64,000 nt of DNA, taken from assembly GCF_902141845.1 (NCBI RefSeq), contig NZ_CABFPH010000004.1, positions 62,001 through 126,000 of the forward strand, given 5' to 3'. The position numbers and the translations under genes are program-made. Source of the DNA: Methylobacterium symbioticum (GTDB lineage: Bacteria; Pseudomonadota; Alphaproteobacteria; Rhizobiales; Beijerinckiaceae). Positions 46,740-54,735 of the stretch are shown one piece after another (within the stretch, counting starts at the first letter, position 1; each line of letters opens with the position of its first letter). Below the pieces are notes generated by a model, which was not told the DNA's origin, searched no databases, and was given only the letters and a program-made list of their open reading frames with translations.

Positions 46740-46881
46740 GCCGGCCACTCTTAGCCGCCAGCGGGCATCCTAGGGCATTGCAGGGCCGATTCAGCGCATC
46801 GCCACGATGCCGGTCTTGCTCTGCCGTATCACCCCGCCTGTCCTCTTCCTGGAAAGGCCCAAATACTCACTGAGCTTTCAC

Positions 46882-47130
46882 ATGTCATCACCCAAGCCAA
46901 CCAGCACCGCCCGCAGCATCGGAGTCACCTTCGATGAGTCCATGATTAATCTTCTCGACGCCCTGAGAGAAGAAGCCGGCCCGGAAGAGGACGGATCGAC
47001 CATGAGTCGTTCAGAATTGATCCGCCGTCTGGTGTTCATGGGCATCGACCTGTTGCAGCGCAATCATCCTGTCCTGGCGCAATACCGAGATCCGGAGAAG
47101 GTTGCTGCAGAGAAAGCGGCCAAGCGATGA
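46882..47130 (+). CDS. Ribbon-helix-helix protein (CopG/ParG-like)
   Basis: An 82-residue protein: ARSIGVTFDESMINLLDALR then EEAGPEEDGSTMSRSELIRRLVFMGIDLL. The single strand and two-helix pattern with SRSELIRRL is the CopG/omega-type ribbon-helix-helix fold. The flexible basic N-terminus resembles ParG-type partition proteins, but no ParA partner is nearby. It probably binds the tandem repeats upstream. Confidence 0.7.
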   Translation: MSSPKPTSTARSIGVTFDESMINLLDALREEAGPEEDGSTMSRSELIRRLVFMGIDLLQRNHPVLAQYRDPEKVAAEKAAKR

Positions 47131-47207
47131 CAGGCACCGTCACGGTTCTCGACCCCGTGACCGGCCGCATGGTGACGATCAGCGCGCCACGCCCGAAGCC
47201 TCGATAG
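47127..47207 (+). CDS. Very small protein (26 aa) coupled to the RHH gene
   Basis: MTGTVTVLDPVTGRMVTISA then PRPKPR, starting in a four-base overlap with the preceding stop (ATGA). The overlap is the only evidence for expression. Confidence 0.35.
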   Translation: MTGTVTVLDPVTGRMVTISAPRPKPR

Positions 47208-47217
47208 CCGGAGCGTG

Positions 47218-47658
47218 TCAGTCCCGGTCTCGGAACATGAACGTGACCTGCTTACCTAGGATGGGCACGAAGGAGACGGCGGTAAGGACCCCGAAGAGGA
47301 CAATCCCGATGATCAGGCCGGAAGCGCCGAGCAGGATTTTGTCGATCAGCCCGAAGGTGCCCGGCTTCCGAGGCTGCGGACCATGCTTGAGGTGAAGCAG
47401 GAAGCTCGCTGCGAACAGGAACGCGGCGAACCCTCCAATGGTCATCATCATGTAGATGAACGTCGCGACGCATCCTGAGAGTGAGTTCAGGACGAATCCA
47501 GCCCCGCCAATCCCCTGAGCCGCGAACATGAATCCGCCGATCAGGCACGCCGCAGGTATGAGGAATCTGAGGTAGGTGCGGAGCGGATCGGCCTTGTCCG
47601 GGATCGCACTGCGCATCTCGCGGACAGCGTTGGCGAACGCGGCTCCGACCCTGGACAT
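47218..47658 (-). CDS. Small membrane protein
   Basis: A 146-residue protein with four hydrophobic segments (FLIPAACLIGGFMFAAQGIG, FIYMMMTIGGFAAFLFAASFLL, LLGASGLIIGIVLFGVLTAVSF among them). It starts one base after the stop of the other membrane protein upstream, so the two form an operon. Function unknown. Confidence 0.6.
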   Translation of the reverse strand: MSRVGAAFANAVREMRSAIPDKADPLRTYLRFLIPAACLIGGFMFAAQGIGGAGFVLNSLSGCVATFIYMMMTIGGFAAFLFAASFLLHLKHGPQPRKPGTFGLIDKILLGASGLIIGIVLFGVLTAVSFVPILGKQVTFMFRDRD

Positions 47659-47659
47659 C

Positions 47660-48079
47660 TCAGACCCGATCCCGTCCGGTCACGCGCCACCCCTCGGGAA
47701 AGGCATCAGCTTGGTAGCTCTCTGGCACAGTCTCGGGACCCGGCAGGACAGGTTCGATCCGGTCCGGGGGGATGTAGAGTCCGCTGCCACGCGACTCGGT
47801 CCGCACCGGCCAGATCGGGAGATCGATCAGCGCCGCGAGAACGAGCAGGCCGACGCCGAGCCAAAACGGCCAAGGCTGGTAGGGATGCGCTCCTGCCATC
47901 GCACCGGCACTGTAGGCGACTCCGCAGATGCCATCAGTCGAGTACAGGCATTGGTTCGGGAGAGGGCCGCGATAGCCGATGAGCCCCCCTGCCTTCGTGT
48001 AGAACGACTCGAACCACATCCACGCCCCTGCCAGGACGGCGACGCCAAGCCCGGCTACCACGATGCTCAAACGCCCCAC
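47660..48079 (-). CDS. Membrane protein with periplasmic Cys pair
   Basis: A 139-residue protein with an N-terminal helix (LSIVVAGLGVAVLAGAWMWF), a Cys-containing loop (NQCLYSTDGICG) and a second helix (FWLGVGLLVLAALIDLPIWP), then a Pro-rich tail. Operon partner of the next membrane protein. Unknown function. Confidence 0.6.
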   Translation of the reverse strand: MGRLSIVVAGLGVAVLAGAWMWFESFYTKAGGLIGYRGPLPNQCLYSTDGICGVAYSAGAMAGAHPYQPWPFWLGVGLLVLAALIDLPIWPVRTESRGSGLYIPPDRIEPVLPGPETVPESYQADAFPEGWRVTGRDRV

Positions 48080-48122
48080 GGTCGCGCCTTCCGCTTCTTC
48101 TCACCTCCCCTGCCGCTCGCAT

Positions 48123-48377
48123 ATGCTCGACGCCAAGTCGGGTCAGGAGATTCCAGTGCTTGTTGCTCAGCGTGTCAACGACTTCATCACGTCCCAAGCC
48201 CCAAGGCCTGTGTGCGACAGGTGCATCTGCGACGAATTGAAGTTCAACTCCCACGCACACGCTGCGCAGATAACAGGCGCGCTCGGAACCACGCGCGATT
48301 TCAACCGCGCCCCTGGAACGTGCTCACGCTGCAAGAACGAACGGATCGTCATAGCTGCCAATTACGCTGCGAGCTGA
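48123..48377 (+). CDS. Small zinc-ribbon-type protein
   Basis: An 84-residue protein. A short N-terminal helix (IPVLVAQRVNDFITSQ) is followed by PVCDRCICDELKF and, 36 residues later, GTCSRCKNERIVIAAN, two CxxC pairs that should bind one zinc. The layout CDxC...xxxxFxR..G.CxxC..xx.VI is a compact family that I recall from many alphaproteobacterial islands, without a known role. It converges on the defence helicase gene. Confidence 0.6.
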   Translation: MLDAKSGQEIPVLVAQRVNDFITSQAPRPVCDRCICDELKFNSHAHAAQITGALGTTRDFNRAPGTCSRCKNERIVIAANYAAS

Positions 48378-48595
48378 ATACCGTCTTATCATCACTTCTT
48401 GCAAATTTATCTGCTACCATCGCAAATTCGCTCGCCTTCAACTCGCACACACGCCTTTCGATATACCTCCCAATCATTCGGCCTGTCGTAAAATGCACTT
48501 CCGTCTCCGGATGAGGTCTCCAACCGTAGCGGCAAATCCAAAGCCGATGGCCGCAGTCATCACTAGCTCCATGGCCGCCCATTGATCAAAATTTA

Positions 48596-50749
48596 TCATT
48601 CCAGATTGGGCCGCACGTTCGAGCGAAAATTATCCAATAGAGTCTTCTCAAATGGATGGAAATCCATTCCCGCCACGTCAGCGGTCAAAATCAGATTTAT
48701 TGCGTCATCCAGTTTATTGACTACTCGGTCTTTGCGCATAAAACGTTTTGTTAGTTCTGGAGGAATTCCATATTCGTCCAATGCGAACAGACCAGAGTCG
48801 ATAAACAGTCCTTCGACCGAGGCGGCGTACATCTCGTAATTTGCAGTTTTTCTTGAACCAAATTGACGCGATACATCTCGATGTATACTATCGAGTGCCA
48901 TGATCTGCTTCGGCAGCTTGTATCCGATGTATTTTCGTAATAATTTCAATGTATCTTCGACCGACTCACTTACCGTCGTCCCTCCTCTTTTGAAAATAAG
49001 TCTTTCTTCTATGAATTCACGAAGGGTATTGACATACTTCAGCTTAGTTAGACAAGCAGCAAGCTGCTCTCCCGAATGGATCTGATGCCCCTTCAAGGTA
49101 GCCGATGCGCCAAAATACTCGAATATAACCCCACACAAAGCGTTGAGCTGCGGCCCTTCGGGCACGCCGGTCCAGGCTAATGTATTGCGTAGCTGAGAAT
49201 TCGTCTTGATAAGGTTCGCTACTTCGTTTTGTATTTCAACCGGAATATGCCTATTCGCCTTTATGGTGTCCAAATTCAACGGACTAACATCTACAATCCC
49301 TTGAATTCGCTCACGTGAGATCGGAGCAAGGTCTTCCTCTGGGAGATCAAGCAGCAATGGGAGAGGCGTATGTTCGGTTTGTTCCTCGATAGGCAGATTA
49401 ATGGCATGAATATCTTCCGCCGGGGGCTCCTCTAAAATGAAGACCTTACCGACGAAATGAGATCCCATCCTTCCGGCTCGCCCAGCAATGTTTTTGAATG
49501 TGAAGTAATTTATATTCGATGTCTTAACTCTGCGGTCGTAGATTACGACGTTCTTAGCAACAGTATTAACCCCTTCAATGATCGTCGATGTACATATCAA
49601 TATTTTTACTGTGTTTTCTTCAAAAGATCGAATAATGAATTGCTGAATGGCCCTTGGTACATTTGCGTGATGTATGCCTATGCCATATTGGAGCGCTCGG
49701 ATAACCGTCCATTCTTTCGGGAAGTGCCGGCTAAGCCAATCTACGGCGGGCGCCATTTCCTTCACGGGCTTGAATTTATTTGAGCCGATCAAGGCCTCTG
49801 CAACCTCGGCTGCTTTGGAAGGAGACTGACAGTAAACAAGAGTTGGATCTTCCAATGATGTGCAAAGATCTACGGCCTTGTTTAATCTTTCTTCTCCCTT
49901 TTTAGGAAGATTGAATTGCACAACGTCTACTGCAACAGTGGAGTATTGCGATGGAATGAAATAGTGATTGTAACGCTCCGCCAACCCCCGCACTTCATGA
50001 ACATGCGGCCCAATCAAGTAGAAAACAGCTCCCTGCATTGCCAGTTTGTGGAAGCATAAATTCAGATCAATAGCTCGCTCGTCGTAAACATCCCTGAGAT
50101 CAAGTTTATAAAACTCATCGATCACAAAGAAATCGACATCAGTTAGATCTTTACGAGCAAGAACTCGCTCCTGCGTGAGGACATAGAGCACAGGCTTTCC
50201 TTGCACCCGCTCTTGGCTTTGATGGGTGATAATCGTGTGGGTTTCGCCAAATTTTCTAATCAAACGACGCCGCGTCTCGTCTATCAAAGCGATTGTAGGG
50301 ACCACTATAACTATTTTTTTGAATTTGCTCGACGCAATGATCGAGTCAACTATCATGCTTTTACCGACACTCGTTGTTGCGCTCAACACAACGTTGATAC
50401 CAGACATAATCAGGTTATAGATTTTAAGCTGCAAGCTGTGAAAAACAGCCTCTCCTTCCACATTGGGTATTTTGTGCGCCTCATGTAGCGCAAAGTCTTC
50501 TAACGTTTTGCGACTCTCGGGGTTCAGATAAGGTAGTAATCCAGTCGTCTGAACGAGTGAGTCAAGAAGCGGAAGGATCTCGGCGGGAAGCCGATCGCGC
50601 ACGTCCAGTGCACGAATTACCATTTCTCGCCCAAGATCATGCGTTGTCTTAGCGTTGACCAATGATGTAATTTCTCTAAAAATCCTAATGACGGCCGGCT
50701 TTTCAAATTTTGAGCCACCTAAGACAGATCTTAGCTCATCAGGACTCAT
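48596..50749 (-). CDS. HamB-like Ski2-type helicase of a Hachiman-type defence system
   Basis: A 717-residue superfamily 2 helicase. Walker A lies at 122-131 (SATTSVGKS), motif II is IDEFYKL at 210-216 (DEFY rather than DEAH, as in HamB), motif V is in CTSTIIEGVNTVAKNVVIYD, motif VI is NIAGRAGRMG at about 420-429. The C-terminal third is helical. HamB unwinds or senses DNA and activates HamA in Hachiman. The ATG overlaps the stop of the upstream gene by one base (TAATG), so both are translated together. Markedly AT-rich against the chromosome, indicating transfer. Confidence 0.8.
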   Translation of the reverse strand: MSPDELRSVLGGSKFEKPAVIRIFREITSLVNAKTTHDLGREMVIRALDVRDRLPAEILPLLDSLVQTTGLLPYLNPESRKTLEDFALHEAHKIPNVEGEAVFHSLQLKIYNLIMSGINVVLSATTSVGKSMIVDSIIASSKFKKIVIVVPTIALIDETRRRLIRKFGETHTIITHQSQERVQGKPVLYVLTQERVLARKDLTDVDFFVIDEFYKLDLRDVYDERAIDLNLCFHKLAMQGAVFYLIGPHVHEVRGLAERYNHYFIPSQYSTVAVDVVQFNLPKKGEERLNKAVDLCTSLEDPTLVYCQSPSKAAEVAEALIGSNKFKPVKEMAPAVDWLSRHFPKEWTVIRALQYGIGIHHANVPRAIQQFIIRSFEENTVKILICTSTIIEGVNTVAKNVVIYDRRVKTSNINYFTFKNIAGRAGRMGSHFVGKVFILEEPPAEDIHAINLPIEEQTEHTPLPLLLDLPEEDLAPISRERIQGIVDVSPLNLDTIKANRHIPVEIQNEVANLIKTNSQLRNTLAWTGVPEGPQLNALCGVIFEYFGASATLKGHQIHSGEQLAACLTKLKYVNTLREFIEERLIFKRGGTTVSESVEDTLKLLRKYIGYKLPKQIMALDSIHRDVSRQFGSRKTANYEMYAASVEGLFIDSGLFALDEYGIPPELTKRFMRKDRVVNKLDDAINLILTADVAGMDFHPFEKTLLDNFRSNVRPNLE

Positions 50750-52389
50750 TAGTTTCTCCTCAAAGACGCGCCGAAATTTGCTACCAGATGGGATACATCT
50801 TCTACTGGTATAAGGAAAATGTTGACTTGGAGCGTCTGCAGTTCCGGATTGAGCTGAGGCTTTATCTGTTCATATGATGCCGTAACTTCGGCAATCAAAT
50901 CATCCACATAGTCATGCCGATATCCAGACGCAATTATATTGCTGTCATACGCAATCAAGAGAGGCAACCGAATAGCCTTCAAAAGATCTTGAAGCTTACC
51001 ATATCGGTCAAAAATTCTCTCTAGGTTAGTAGCTCTCATGTGCTGAGGCTCTCGCAACTGAATGATAATGTCGCGCTCTTCTCTGAGATAATCGGTCAAA
51101 AGTGTTTTTTTCATTTCGCCAATTGCGGCAGAAACTATTGAATTATGATCATTAGCCAAGGTCAAATGCGCACGTGAAAGCCACAGTTCATCCCCGGCAG
51201 CGCTTTGCACTATATGAGCACTAGTCGGGACAGATGTAGCCCCACTGAAAGAAAACAGGCGGCATGCAATTGGCTCACTATCTAGATAATGTCTCATAAT
51301 TGCATGCATCATCAGTTCAGCGAGCAATCGGGCATCGCTGATTTGCGCATGCCGCTCGCGCTCTCTTATCGATCGCTTGATCAAGGTCCTCGCTTCGATA
51401 TGGCCGTAATTATCGGCCAGTACCCGCGCAGGCAATACTACCTCTGGTAACCAATTGAGAAGATAATCAATGAGTTCCTGGCTTCGCCATTTTCCGAAAT
51501 CAAAGGCAACATCATAAGCATCTAGTTGTCGAAATGCGGACTGCTCTTCAATTCGATGCAAGGCCGTAAAAAATGCCTGGGTCGTGACTTGATATACCTT
51601 CACGGTGCCGCGATATGATCGTCTCATGTCCCCTAGCTGATCATTCCACCAGTCGTAGGCCTCTTTCCGCGTTATCGCCTTTGCGTCTGGATCGGTCGCA
51701 GCAATCGCGTCTGCGGCATCACCGACAGCGCATAAAAGGCGCGCATAGACGATCTGGGCGTGTGAGTGTGGCGTTAGAGCGCCATCTCGATCGGCTAGAT
51801 CGAGGATCCGATTTATATTCTTATTCCTTAGACTATCTTCAGAGGCCTCCACCTGCCAGAGCATGTTTCTAGCCCAGTACTCAATATTGTTTTTTCCTTT
51901 AGACTTGAAACTCTTATAGACATTTTCAAATCTCTTCACCAGAGCATCGTATTCTTTCGCGATTGGACCCCGTTTCGCTCTATCGACTTTGAAAAGCTGC
52001 AACTCTGCTCTGACGTCACGGGTCGATACGAACCGAAAATGAGCAGTATCTCCAAATCGATCACATGCAAGTGATTTTTCAATCAAAGATGAGCCCGGCT
52101 TTCCGGCCCCTTTGATCTTTGTTCTCTCTTTCAGTTCAGATAACGACCATTTGAAGTCCGATTCTGTAGTCTTTACTTGTATATACTCGATTATGCTTAT
52201 GCCGTCGATCTTCTTACGCGCGACAATATCGTCGGCTGTTTCACACTCTATCTGATGAATATCTGGACTATAGAGCATATCGAGAAATATCGCGGCTGCT
52301 ACATGATCTTGATAGCGATATCCCCGTCGTCCGGCGACGCCTCCCGCACTAGATATGTTGAGCGAGTCGATCAGGCTTCTAGTAGGCAT
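50749..52389 (-). CDS. DUF4297 (Cap4 nuclease)-HamA fusion of a Hachiman-type defence system
   Basis: A 546-residue protein. Residues about 12-180 match the DUF4297/Cap4 dsDNA endonuclease domain: GGVAGRRGYRYQDHVAAAIFLDMLY, IECETADDIVARKKIDG and IEYIQVKTTES, giving a PD-(D/E)xK-like site (Asp, Asp/Glu, Gln-Val-Lys at 71-73). Residues about 290-540 resemble HamA (DUF1837): DARLLAELMMHAIMRH, DELWLSRAHLTLAND, LPLLIAYDSNIIASGY, NIFLIPVEDVSHLVANF. The HamA nuclease positions (usually GxD...ExK) read PTSAH and SRAHLT, so that site looks lost. Fused nuclease and helicase partner suggest DNA-degrading anti-phage defence. Confidence 0.75.
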   Translation of the reverse strand: MPTRSLIDSLNISSAGGVAGRRGYRYQDHVAAAIFLDMLYSPDIHQIECETADDIVARKKIDGISIIEYIQVKTTESDFKWSLSELKERTKIKGAGKPGSSLIEKSLACDRFGDTAHFRFVSTRDVRAELQLFKVDRAKRGPIAKEYDALVKRFENVYKSFKSKGKNNIEYWARNMLWQVEASEDSLRNKNINRILDLADRDGALTPHSHAQIVYARLLCAVGDAADAIAATDPDAKAITRKEAYDWWNDQLGDMRRSYRGTVKVYQVTTQAFFTALHRIEEQSAFRQLDAYDVAFDFGKWRSQELIDYLLNWLPEVVLPARVLADNYGHIEARTLIKRSIRERERHAQISDARLLAELMMHAIMRHYLDSEPIACRLFSFSGATSVPTSAHIVQSAAGDELWLSRAHLTLANDHNSIVSAAIGEMKKTLLTDYLREERDIIIQLREPQHMRATNLERIFDRYGKLQDLLKAIRLPLLIAYDSNIIASGYRHDYVDDLIAEVTASYEQIKPQLNPELQTLQVNIFLIPVEDVSHLVANFGASLRRN

Positions 52390-53156
52390 CCGCTACGCCT
52401 GTCCTGCTACCTGTCGGATTATCCTCATCCCATACCCCATTGCCGTTGTTATCGCTTCTGGATCCCTTTCATTCTTTTGCAGGCTGCATTCCATAGGCAC
52501 AAGCGCTACCTGAGGTTTCAACAGCTTTGTGTGCAAATGTCGCTTCAGTGTTGCAACTAGGCTTCACATCTACCGCGCCATCGCCCGTCTCTGAGATTCG
52601 GTTTTCGACTGTATTCATGCCAATACTTGTATTAGATACGTGGCAGAATCTATCGGAACTCAAACGATGGCGAACGGCAACTCGCTTATCTGTGTAGTGT
52701 AGCGCGGCGTGCGAAATTCAAACTTCGTGCTCCACGGCCGCCGATCCGTCACACCGGCCCAGGCCGGCATCACGGTGCCGGGCCCTCAGCGCGCATTGCA
52801 AGGCGTCGATTGCCGCCATCAGCGGGCCCGCGCGCTCACGGTCCATCTGCCAGAAGCGCGGTTCAGGCTCCGGCTACCGCAGCCGCGTAAGCATCTCACG
52901 GTTTGCAGGGATCGGCTTTGGGCGCGCCCGACTTCGGAGAGTCGTCCTCACGGGGACGGGCGGGAGGTGAAGCCGGAACGACGAGTGTACAGCCTCCGGG
53001 CCAAGTCCGCTGTCGCATATAGGCTCGTCTCTCATCGGAACGCGATCATGTGGCGGTCATCGTGCTGACCACGGACAGTAGCCAAGAGCCCCGTGGACAC
53101 GACTTATAATCAGAGATTTCAGCGGATGGTGGAATGATAAAAATCAGATAATCAGC
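52390..53156. other. Spacer of mixed composition, degraded frames
   Basis: About 770 bases. 52390-52690 is AT-rich and should hold the defence operon promoter. 52715-53060 is GC-rich; on the minus strand it encodes fragments such as FWQMDRERAGPLMAAIDALQ with stops before and after, probably debris of a chromosomal-type gene. A boundary between acquisitions lies here. Confidence 0.5.
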
Positions 53157-53702
53157 CTAATCACCCCATACCGAGGCAACGAGATTTCTAACGTCCTGCG
53201 GCGTTATTGTCGGCAGCGAAATCACGCCTGCGCCAGTTCCATGACTGATGCCCAACGCACCAATGATGGCTGCCTTCCGATTTGAAGATGCTCCCTCAAT
53301 CAACGCTCGAACAACAGTCGTTGAGCATTGATTTGCTACAATATTATAGATACTACCTTTCGCGGCTGAGACTTCTCCAGTCTTCATAAAATCAGTTCTA
53401 TTCTTAAAATCGAGCAGGCAGTTGGGCTGTGTCCTGCTCCACCACTGTATGATTCGTTCCTCATTCAAATCTTCGATAGGCTTAGAAGCCCAATCAGGAG
53501 TTCCATCAGCTTTCTTGTCGCCGTTCATAAAATGCAATTTGGCCTCCGAATATAAACCCGACTTCAAATTGTGAGCTGCTGGCCAGAAACTTACATATAT
53601 TGATCCGAAATTTCCGCTAATCGACAGTGCCGCATGACCCACCCCAACCCCTTCACCCGGTCGATACTTGAACATTTTCCACGCGAAAACTGTAACCGTC
53701 AT
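53157..53702 (-). CDS. Putative permuted papain-like (NlpC/P60-type) hydrolase
   Basis: A 181-residue protein. GVGHAALSISGNFGSIYVSFWPA near the N-terminus and YNIVANQCSTTVVRALIEGA near the C-terminus give a His-first, Cys-last order as in circularly permuted papain-fold enzymes. LNEERIIQWWSRTQ lies between. Similar modules occur in toxins and cell-wall or protein hydrolases. There is no signal peptide, so it would act in the cytoplasm unless exported otherwise. GGGGGG precedes the ATG at 53702. It is AT-rich like the defence genes. Effector function is a hypothesis. Confidence 0.6.
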   Translation of the reverse strand: MTVTVFAWKMFKYRPGEGVGVGHAALSISGNFGSIYVSFWPAAHNLKSGLYSEAKLHFMNGDKKADGTPDWASKPIEDLNEERIIQWWSRTQPNCLLDFKNRTDFMKTGEVSAAKGSIYNIVANQCSTTVVRALIEGASSNRKAAIIGALGISHGTGAGVISLPTITPQDVRNLVASVWGD

Positions 53703-53758
53703 CTCGCCCCCCTTCGGCAAGCAGAGAAATCACTCGATCAATCAAATCGAAGTATATT

Positions 53759-53941
53759 TCAAAAAAATGTCACTCGACAAGAACCTGGCCGATTCCGGGA
53801 GCCATCATCATTCGCGAGCACAACCAGTGGCAAACTCACGAGCTTCGGGTCGAACACCCGTTCGCAAGAGCAGTAGAATGAGTTCCCGTCGATAAGTGCC
53901 AAAGCGCGGCCGTTGCTGATCACCTCCCACGCGGTGCTCAT
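53759..53941 (-). pseudogene. umuC: Truncated umuC (DNA polymerase V catalytic subunit)
   Basis: [48 protein letters not shown] matches the first 45 or so residues of UmuC (Y-family polymerase; DxNxFYxSCE motif with the catalytic Asp). Similarity then stops and an unrelated [12 protein letters not shown] tail ends the frame. The remaining 370-odd residues are absent, replaced by the AT-rich segment with the papain-like gene. The start overlaps the umuD stop by four bases. Confidence 0.8.
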
Positions 53942-54396
53942 GCGCGAGCCATAGCGCGGCGAGCCACATGCCAACGGATTGAGAAGGTCACTACGCCCCA
54001 GATCTGCGCTTCGGCGAACTCCTCGACCGCAAAGGCCGGTAGGTCCGGGTTGTCAAAGGCCAGCCTTGCGACGTTGCCCTCGATGACAAGGCGCTTGATC
54101 GACATCTGCCCGTCCACCGCAGCGACGACGATACTGCCGTGACCGGCCGTGATGCTGCGATCAACACAAGCGAAATCCCGGTCGAAGATGCCGGCTCCGC
54201 GCATGGACTCGCCCCGGATCTGCCACAGGAAGGTGGCCGGTAGGTTCGGCACCAGCCAGCGCGGCAGTTCAAGCGCGCTTTCCATGAAGTCGTCAGCTGG
54301 TGACGGGAAACCGGCGCACAGCGCTTGGCCCAGGATCGCGACACGGACGGTGGACGCTCCGTCCTGTGGCAACTCAGCGACCCGACTCAGGATCAC
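53938..54396 (-). CDS. umuD: UmuD-like S24 peptidase
   Basis: A 152-residue LexA/UmuD-type protein. The self-cleavage site is at Ala28-Gly29 ([11 protein letters not shown]), the nucleophile Ser64 in [10 protein letters not shown] and the general-base Lys101 in [10 protein letters not shown]. It is intact, although its partner umuC is truncated, so it can no longer form polymerase V from this locus. Part of an SOS operon with the 72-residue gene upstream. Confidence 0.9.
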   Translation of the reverse strand: MILSRVAELPQDGASTVRVAILGQALCAGFPSPADDFMESALELPRWLVPNLPATFLWQIRGESMRGAGIFDRDFACVDRSITAGHGSIVVAAVDGQMSIKRLVIEGNVARLAFDNPDLPAFAVEEFAEAQIWGVVTFSIRWHVARRAMARA

Positions 54397-54611
54397 GCGC
54401 GCTTATCCTGTGTGTAGGCGCCCCGTACGTACCCGCGGGAAATGAGCCGATCACGGCGCAGGGACCGCCGCTCCGCCTCAGCAAGATCGGCTAACGCATC
54501 CGAGACCGCTTGAATGAGTGCGGCTCGCGCATCACCGCCCGCTCGGCCTAGGTAGGCGGCAGCAATCCGCTCGGCTTCTGTCTGCGGGATATCGGCAGGT
54601 TGGTGCTGCAT
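54393..54611 (-). CDS. Small helical protein of the SOS operon
   Basis: A 72-residue protein: MQHQPADIPQTEAERIAAAY then LGRAGGDARAALIQAVSDALADLAEAERRSLRRDRLISRGYVRGAY. The start at 54611 is chosen because the next upstream ATG (54638) lies inside the LexA box. Its stop overlaps the umuD start. Function unknown; the SOS promoter and coupling to umuD suggest a damage-response role. Confidence 0.6.
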   Translation of the reverse strand: MQHQPADIPQTEAERIAAAYLGRAGGDARAALIQAVSDALADLAEAERRSLRRDRLISRGYVRGAYTQDKRA

Positions 54612-54632
54612 CCCGGAAGCCCCGCGGAAAGA

Positions 54633-54647
54633 GAACATTTGCGGAAC
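54633..54647 (-). promoter_or_regulatory. LexA (SOS) box
   Basis: GTTC-CGCAAAT-GTTC on the minus strand (GAAC-N7-GAAC as written) is the alphaproteobacterial LexA consensus. It ends about 20 bases upstream of the 72-residue gene that heads the umuD operon. Confidence 0.85.
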
Positions 54648-54735
54648 AAATAGGATTGCGGGGACAGATACGACCAGGGGTGCCGCGGCAATTGGCACCC
54701 TTACCCTGCGCTGTGGATAACGGGGACAGCGAGGC

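Larger units (their letters stand above)
46117..46881. other. 765-base non-coding region rich in symmetric sequences
   Basis: AT-rich on the left, GC-rich on the right. It contains GGGGGCTACCCCC (46516-46528), a 28-base palindrome (46538-46565) and a 19 bp tandem duplication (46702-46739), before a ribbon-helix-helix gene at 46882. This mix is typical of partition, transfer-origin or replication control sites, none of which can be assigned by eye. Confidence 0.5.

Noticed and set aside
50749-52389. CBASS (Cap4) effector
   Set aside because: The Cap4-type domain is present, but there is no cyclic-nucleotide synthase (CD-NTase) gene nearby and no SAVED domain. The partner is a HamB-like helicase.
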